Both the position numbers and the translations under genes were made by a program. 64,000 nucleotides of DNA, from NCBI RefSeq assembly GCF_004917065.1, contig NZ_SSYA01000002.1:659897-723896 (forward strand), written 5' to 3'. Under the pieces are notes generated by a model that saw nothing but the letters and a program-made list of their open reading frames with translations, made no database searches and was not told the DNA's origin. Source of the DNA: Geomonas ferrireducens. Lineage in GTDB: Bacteria; Desulfobacterota; Desulfuromonadia; Geobacterales; Geobacteraceae. Shown in pieces: positions 60,822 to 64,000 of this stretch (position 1 is its first letter; the number at the start of each line of letters is the position of its first letter).

Positions 60822-63299
60822 TCAAAGTTCAGATACGGCCTTATGGGCGCGAGTCACGATCTCGGCGGGCTCCTCGAAACGGAAATGGAGCGGCTTGCCG
60901 AAGGTGACCGTTACCGTGCCGCGCCGGGGCAGGCTCGCCTGGTGCGGCGGGAGGACCTTGTCGGTGCCGCTGATTTTCACCGGGAGTATCGGGATACCGA
61001 GTTCCTTGGCGATGATCCCGAGGCCCAACTGAAAATCCTTCATGGTACCGTCCGGTGAGTGCCCCCCCTCCGGAAAGATCAAGGTGTTCAGCCCGCTGTC
61101 GGTCAGTTTCCCCATGTATTTAACCGCACCGGAGAAGCCGCCCGTCTGAGGCAGCGGAAAAAGGTTCAAGAACAGGGTGCCGTACTGGTAGGCAAGGCGT
61201 CGCCACACACGTTCAAAGCCACGGTAATCGTCGAAGAAGAACTCTTCCCAGGCCGCCGTCGCGGTGCGGTAACGGATTTCCCGCGGGAGCGCGAACATGA
61301 GCGACGGCTGGTCGAAGTAGCCCAGGTGGTTGGCGACGATGATCACCGGACCGTCGAGCTTGGCCAGGTTCTCCGCACCACGCACCTGAAGCTTCGCGAA
61401 GAAGCGGTAGAGCGGGTAGTTTATCAGGGCGTCCCCGATCATGCGCAGCGCGCGGACCGGTGCGGAGTTGGTCCAGAAGCGGTAGTGGCCGTGATGCTCT
61501 CCCTTCTCGCGACGGGAGATGATGCGGCGCAACTCGGAGACACGGGTCTGCGGGCCGAGCTGGGAGTCCTCGATGTCGAGGCGAAACTCCTGCTCCAGGT
61601 AGTTCACCAGTTCGAGCCGTCCGATCGAGGTCAGGCCAAGGTCCGCGACCAGCAGGGACTCCTCCTTGATCTGATCAGGATCGGCGCCGGTCACCTTGGC
61701 GAGAAGGTTCACGAGGTGATCCCGGCTCGCACCGCCGCCCCCCTCGGCAGCCCCTTTTTTCACGTGCTCCTTGACTTGGAATTTCCTGATCTTGAGCGTT
61801 GTGGTCTTCGGGAACTCCGGCTCGTTCCAGATGGTGTATCCGGTGATCTGGTGCAGCGAGTCGAGCTTGGCGTTCGCTTCGGCGAGTATCTCTTCGGGCC
61901 TTTTCCCGCTGTCGTCGAGCAGCAAAACTGCATGCACCTCCTCGCCGGCACCGCGGTCCAGACCGATGACGCACGATTCCTTCACCCCCGGAACCTTGTT
62001 AAGCACCCCCTCCAACTCATCCGGGTAGACGTTCACCCCGCCGCCGGTGACGATGAGCTCCTTCTCCCTCCCCTTGATGGTGAGCCAACCGTCCGGGGTG
62101 ATCTCGCCCAAGTCGCCGGTTTTGAACCATCCATCCGCGGTGAAGGCGGCGCGGGTCGCCTCCTCATTCTGGTAATACCCGGGGAAGACGTTGTCGCCTT
62201 TTACCACCACTTCCTTGCCGTCGAGCCGAAGCTCCACGCCCGGGAGAGGCGGCCCCACGGAACCTGCCACCTGGCGGTCGATGGTGTTGACGCAAAGGAC
62301 CGGTGAGCATTCGGAAAGCCCGTACCCCTCGAGGACGGTGAAGCCCATGCCGTCCCAGAAGCGGAAGACGTCGGGATCGAGCGGCGCCCCGCCGGAAACG
62401 AAGACGGCGAAATTGCTGCCGAACTTCTTGTGCACCGGAAAGAAGAGCATTTTCCGGGCCGCTTTTGAGAGCGGCTGCGCCTTTCCGGCGAGCCAGGAGA
62501 AAACGCCGTCCAGTTTCTTCTCGGCGAGCTCCCGCTCGATGGAGCTTTTCAGAAGCTGCATCAGGCGCGGCACGGACATGATGACGTAGACGTCCTCATC
62601 ACCGAGCGCCTCCATGATGGCGGAGGGCTTCAGCGTGCGCGGGTAGATCACCGTGGCGCCCCGGTAAAGCGGCGTGAAGAATCCCCCCATCTGTTCGAAC
62701 ATGTGCGAGAGGGGCAAAAGTGAGAGAAACGAGAAGTGGGGGGTGATGATGGGGACACCCTCGTTTATCTGCACCATGTTGGCGACCAGGTTCCTGTGGG
62801 TCAGTATGACCCCCTTCGGGTTCCCGGTAGTACCTGAGGTGTAGATCAGCTGCGCGATGTCGTCGGGGTCGGGATGCACGGCATCAGGATACGGGGCTAC
62901 CTCCTCCAGAAGGTACTGGAGATCCTCGAGGAACAGCGCATCCGGAACGTCTAGGCGCTCGGGCTTGAAGCGGCTTTGCAGTACGATTCGGGCCTTGGTG
63001 AGCCCCAGGATCGACTCGGCGCGCGCACGGTCCGACATGAAGTCGACGGGGACGGCGATGGCGCCGCGCATGATGATGCCCCAGTAGGCGACGCCCCACC
63101 AGGATGAGTTCGGGCCCCAAAGCAGCACCCGGTCACCCGGGGCAACGCCGCGCTGCGCCAGCAGGTTCGCCATCCTTAGCGAAAGATCGGACAGCTCCCG
63201 GTAGGAAACGGTGAATCGGCGCACACCGGTCCGGTTGATGAGAGCCGTCTTGTCGCCGAGTGGAGCAAAGCTATGAAATAGATCTACCAGAGTCTTCAT
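60822..63299 (-). CDS. AMP-ligase/acyl-carrier/PlsC fusion (Aas-like)
   Basis: An 825-residue three-domain protein. Residues 1-500: acyl-CoA/acyl-ACP synthetase with YTSGTTGNPKGV, GYGLSECSP and the hinge IKGREKELIVTGGGVNVYPDELE. About 540-610: an acyl-carrier domain with DLGLTSIGRLELVNYLEQEF, Ser as phosphopantetheine site. From about 640: a PlsC acyltransferase, NHLGYFD (HX4D) and FPEGGHS. It would load a fatty acid onto its own carrier and transfer it to a lysophospholipid or glycerol-phosphate. GGAGGAGT precedes the ATG at 63299. In E. coli Aas the order is acyltransferase then synthetase; here it is reversed and a carrier is added. Confidence 0.88.
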   Translation of the reverse strand: MKTLVDLFHSFAPLGDKTALINRTGVRRFTVSYRELSDLSLRMANLLAQRGVAPGDRVLLWGPNSSWWGVAYWGIIMRGAIAVPVDFMSDRARAESILGLTKARIVLQSRFKPERLDVPDALFLEDLQYLLEEVAPYPDAVHPDPDDIAQLIYTSGTTGNPKGVILTHRNLVANMVQINEGVPIITPHFSFLSLLPLSHMFEQMGGFFTPLYRGATVIYPRTLKPSAIMEALGDEDVYVIMSVPRLMQLLKSSIERELAEKKLDGVFSWLAGKAQPLSKAARKMLFFPVHKKFGSNFAVFVSGGAPLDPDVFRFWDGMGFTVLEGYGLSECSPVLCVNTIDRQVAGSVGPPLPGVELRLDGKEVVVKGDNVFPGYYQNEEATRAAFTADGWFKTGDLGEITPDGWLTIKGREKELIVTGGGVNVYPDELEGVLNKVPGVKESCVIGLDRGAGEEVHAVLLLDDSGKRPEEILAEANAKLDSLHQITGYTIWNEPEFPKTTTLKIRKFQVKEHVKKGAAEGGGGASRDHLVNLLAKVTGADPDQIKEESLLVADLGLTSIGRLELVNYLEQEFRLDIEDSQLGPQTRVSELRRIISRREKGEHHGHYRFWTNSAPVRALRMIGDALINYPLYRFFAKLQVRGAENLAKLDGPVIIVANHLGYFDQPSLMFALPREIRYRTATAAWEEFFFDDYRGFERVWRRLAYQYGTLFLNLFPLPQTGGFSGAVKYMGKLTDSGLNTLIFPEGGHSPDGTMKDFQLGLGIIAKELGIPILPVKISGTDKVLPPHQASLPRRGTVTVTFGKPLHFRFEEPAEIVTRAHKAVSEL

Positions 63300-63609
63300 A
63301 TCCGACTCCTCCGTAGGCAACCGCTTCTCCCGAACCGGGAACAGGCATCGGGAAATTGCGGCAGGTGGCCTTCAAGACGCAGCTACAGCTGAAACGATGC
63401 TTATAGTGCGTGCAGGAGCATTGTCACATGCTGAATGCACTTTGGCAACACCCGGTAGAATGGGTTGGGAGTTTAACCGAACCAATCTCGAATTCCAATC
63501 CGAAACGTCTTCGTTCTATTTCCCCGTTGCGAAGGTTCATCCGGGAATTCCGGGCAAGAAGCCTTTCAGATAACCCGTGTCCTCACTTGCTGAGAACGGT
63601 GACCTCGCG

Positions 63610-63646
63610 CTCCCCCCTTTGCGAAGGGGGGACGGGGGGGATTTGC
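63610..63646. repeat. Dispersed C7/G7 palindrome, copy 5
   Basis: CCCCCCTTTGCGAAGGGGGG with G-rich tail GACGGGGGGGATTTG. Confidence 0.85.
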
Positions 63647-63780
63647 TTTTGTTTCTCAGTTCTCGCTGGTGGGGCGGGATTCCAGGTCTTGCTTTCCTCC
63701 AGGAGGGGTAAAAGGATTTCCCGGTGACAGTCAATTATCTGTGAATGTAGTCCGCTGGTGCTTGTACGGTCCGACCAAGT

Positions 63781-63816
63781 CAAATCCCCCCTGCCCCCCC
63801 TTCGCAAAGGGGGGAA
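63781..63816. repeat. Dispersed C7/G7 palindrome, copy 6 (inverted)
   Basis: Reverse orientation: CAAATCCCCCCTGCCCCCC then TTCGCAAAGGGGGGAACG, followed by GGCTCATGC, the complement of the GCATGAGCC flank. Confidence 0.85.
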
Positions 63817-63885
63817 CGTTAGGGCTCATGCAGTGCGTTGTAAGCAGCTGCGCTTCACGTTCCCCGGAGTTTCCTGATGCCCCCT

Positions 63886-63920
63886 TTAAAAAAAAGCCGC
63901 CCTATCATAGGGCGGCTCAT
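63886..63920 (-). terminator. Terminator of the next minus-strand gene
   Basis: On the minus strand GAGCCGCCCTA and TAGGGCGGCT pair around 3 bases and are followed by T8-9. Confidence 0.88.
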
Positions 63921-63940
63921 TGTGAACCTGCAAAGAGGGC

Positions 63941-64000
63941 CTACCTCTGCAGGATAGACCCCTTTTCTATCTGGTTCTTGCGAATCTCGTACTCTCTCCT
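63941..64000 (-). CDS. C-terminal end of an unidentified protein (gene continues outside window)
   Basis: Reading the minus strand from the window edge gives REYEIRKNQIEKGSILQR and a TAG at 63941-63943, followed by a good terminator. Only 19 residues are visible, so the family cannot be named. Confidence 0.6.
   Translation of the reverse strand, partial: RREYEIRKNQIEKGSILQR

Larger units (their letters stand above)
63300..63940. other. 640-bp repeat-bearing intergenic region
   Basis: No gene seen. It contains the C7/G7 palindrome in two opposite copies (63610 and 63781) about 135 bp apart and, at its right end, the terminator of the next gene. Confidence 0.6.

Overview
The window looks like a chromosomal segment of a strictly respiring deltaproteobacterium of the Geobacter/Geomonas/Citrifermentans type. 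This is inferred from gene content: a selenocysteine formate dehydrogenase, a small monoheme c-type cytochrome, indolepyruvate:ferredoxin oxidoreductase beside arylacetate-CoA ligases, a heme-sensor GGDEF-EAL protein, GC-rich coding DNA, and many copies of a C7/G7 intergenic palindrome. No 16S gene is present, so the species cannot be fixed.

Layout. (1) 1-4716, minus: a membrane formate dehydrogenase operon (alpha, Fe-S beta, NrfD-like anchor cut by the window edge). The alpha gene is interrupted by an in-frame UGA with a textbook SECIS loop. (2) 4856-16768, minus: a cytochrome, then one long gene row: iorA, iorB, an arylacetate-CoA ligase, an ACT protein, two livK-type binding proteins, livHMGF and a second ligase. 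Together they suggest import and ferredoxin-linked oxidation of aromatic or branched-chain amino acids to acyl-CoAs. (3) 17.2-27.2 kb: housekeeping genes (YvlD-like membrane protein, methyltransferase, DUF72, TcdA), a MacAB-TolC type tripartite exporter, an iron/manganese superoxide dismutase, a 55-residue zinc-ribbon protein and a lipocalin.

(4) 27.3-47.8 kb is accessory DNA. A 24-bp direct repeat of the 3' end of tRNA-Leu(CAA) at 30483-30506 and 47707-47730 bounds a 17.2-kb genomic island. Next to the tRNA lie a P4-type integrase and an AlpA-like regulator. Inside are a nucleotidyltransferase/HTH pair resembling a toxin-antitoxin system, a ribbon-helix-helix mobilisation protein, a MobF relaxase-helicase, and a complete integron. 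The integron has an IntI-type integrase (39053-40396, plus), a candidate attI (38954-38974), and an array on the opposite strand of about 17 AT-rich cassettes separated by 14 recognisable attC sites plus two degenerate ones. The integrase gene sits 35 bp upstream of the relaxase in the same direction, so the two may share a transcript. A second AT-rich segment (27.4-30.3 kb, outside the tRNA repeats) is bracketed by two copies of the attI-like motif.

(5) 47.9-64 kb is core sequence again: a DUF3365-PAS-GGDEF-EAL protein, tRNA-Ala(GGC), an AttEFGH-like ABC transporter/lipocalin operon followed by START-like and AI-2E permease family genes, two lipoproteins, an MFS transporter, and a large AMP-ligase/ACP/acyltransferase fusion. 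The last 60 bases hold the end of a further minus-strand gene.
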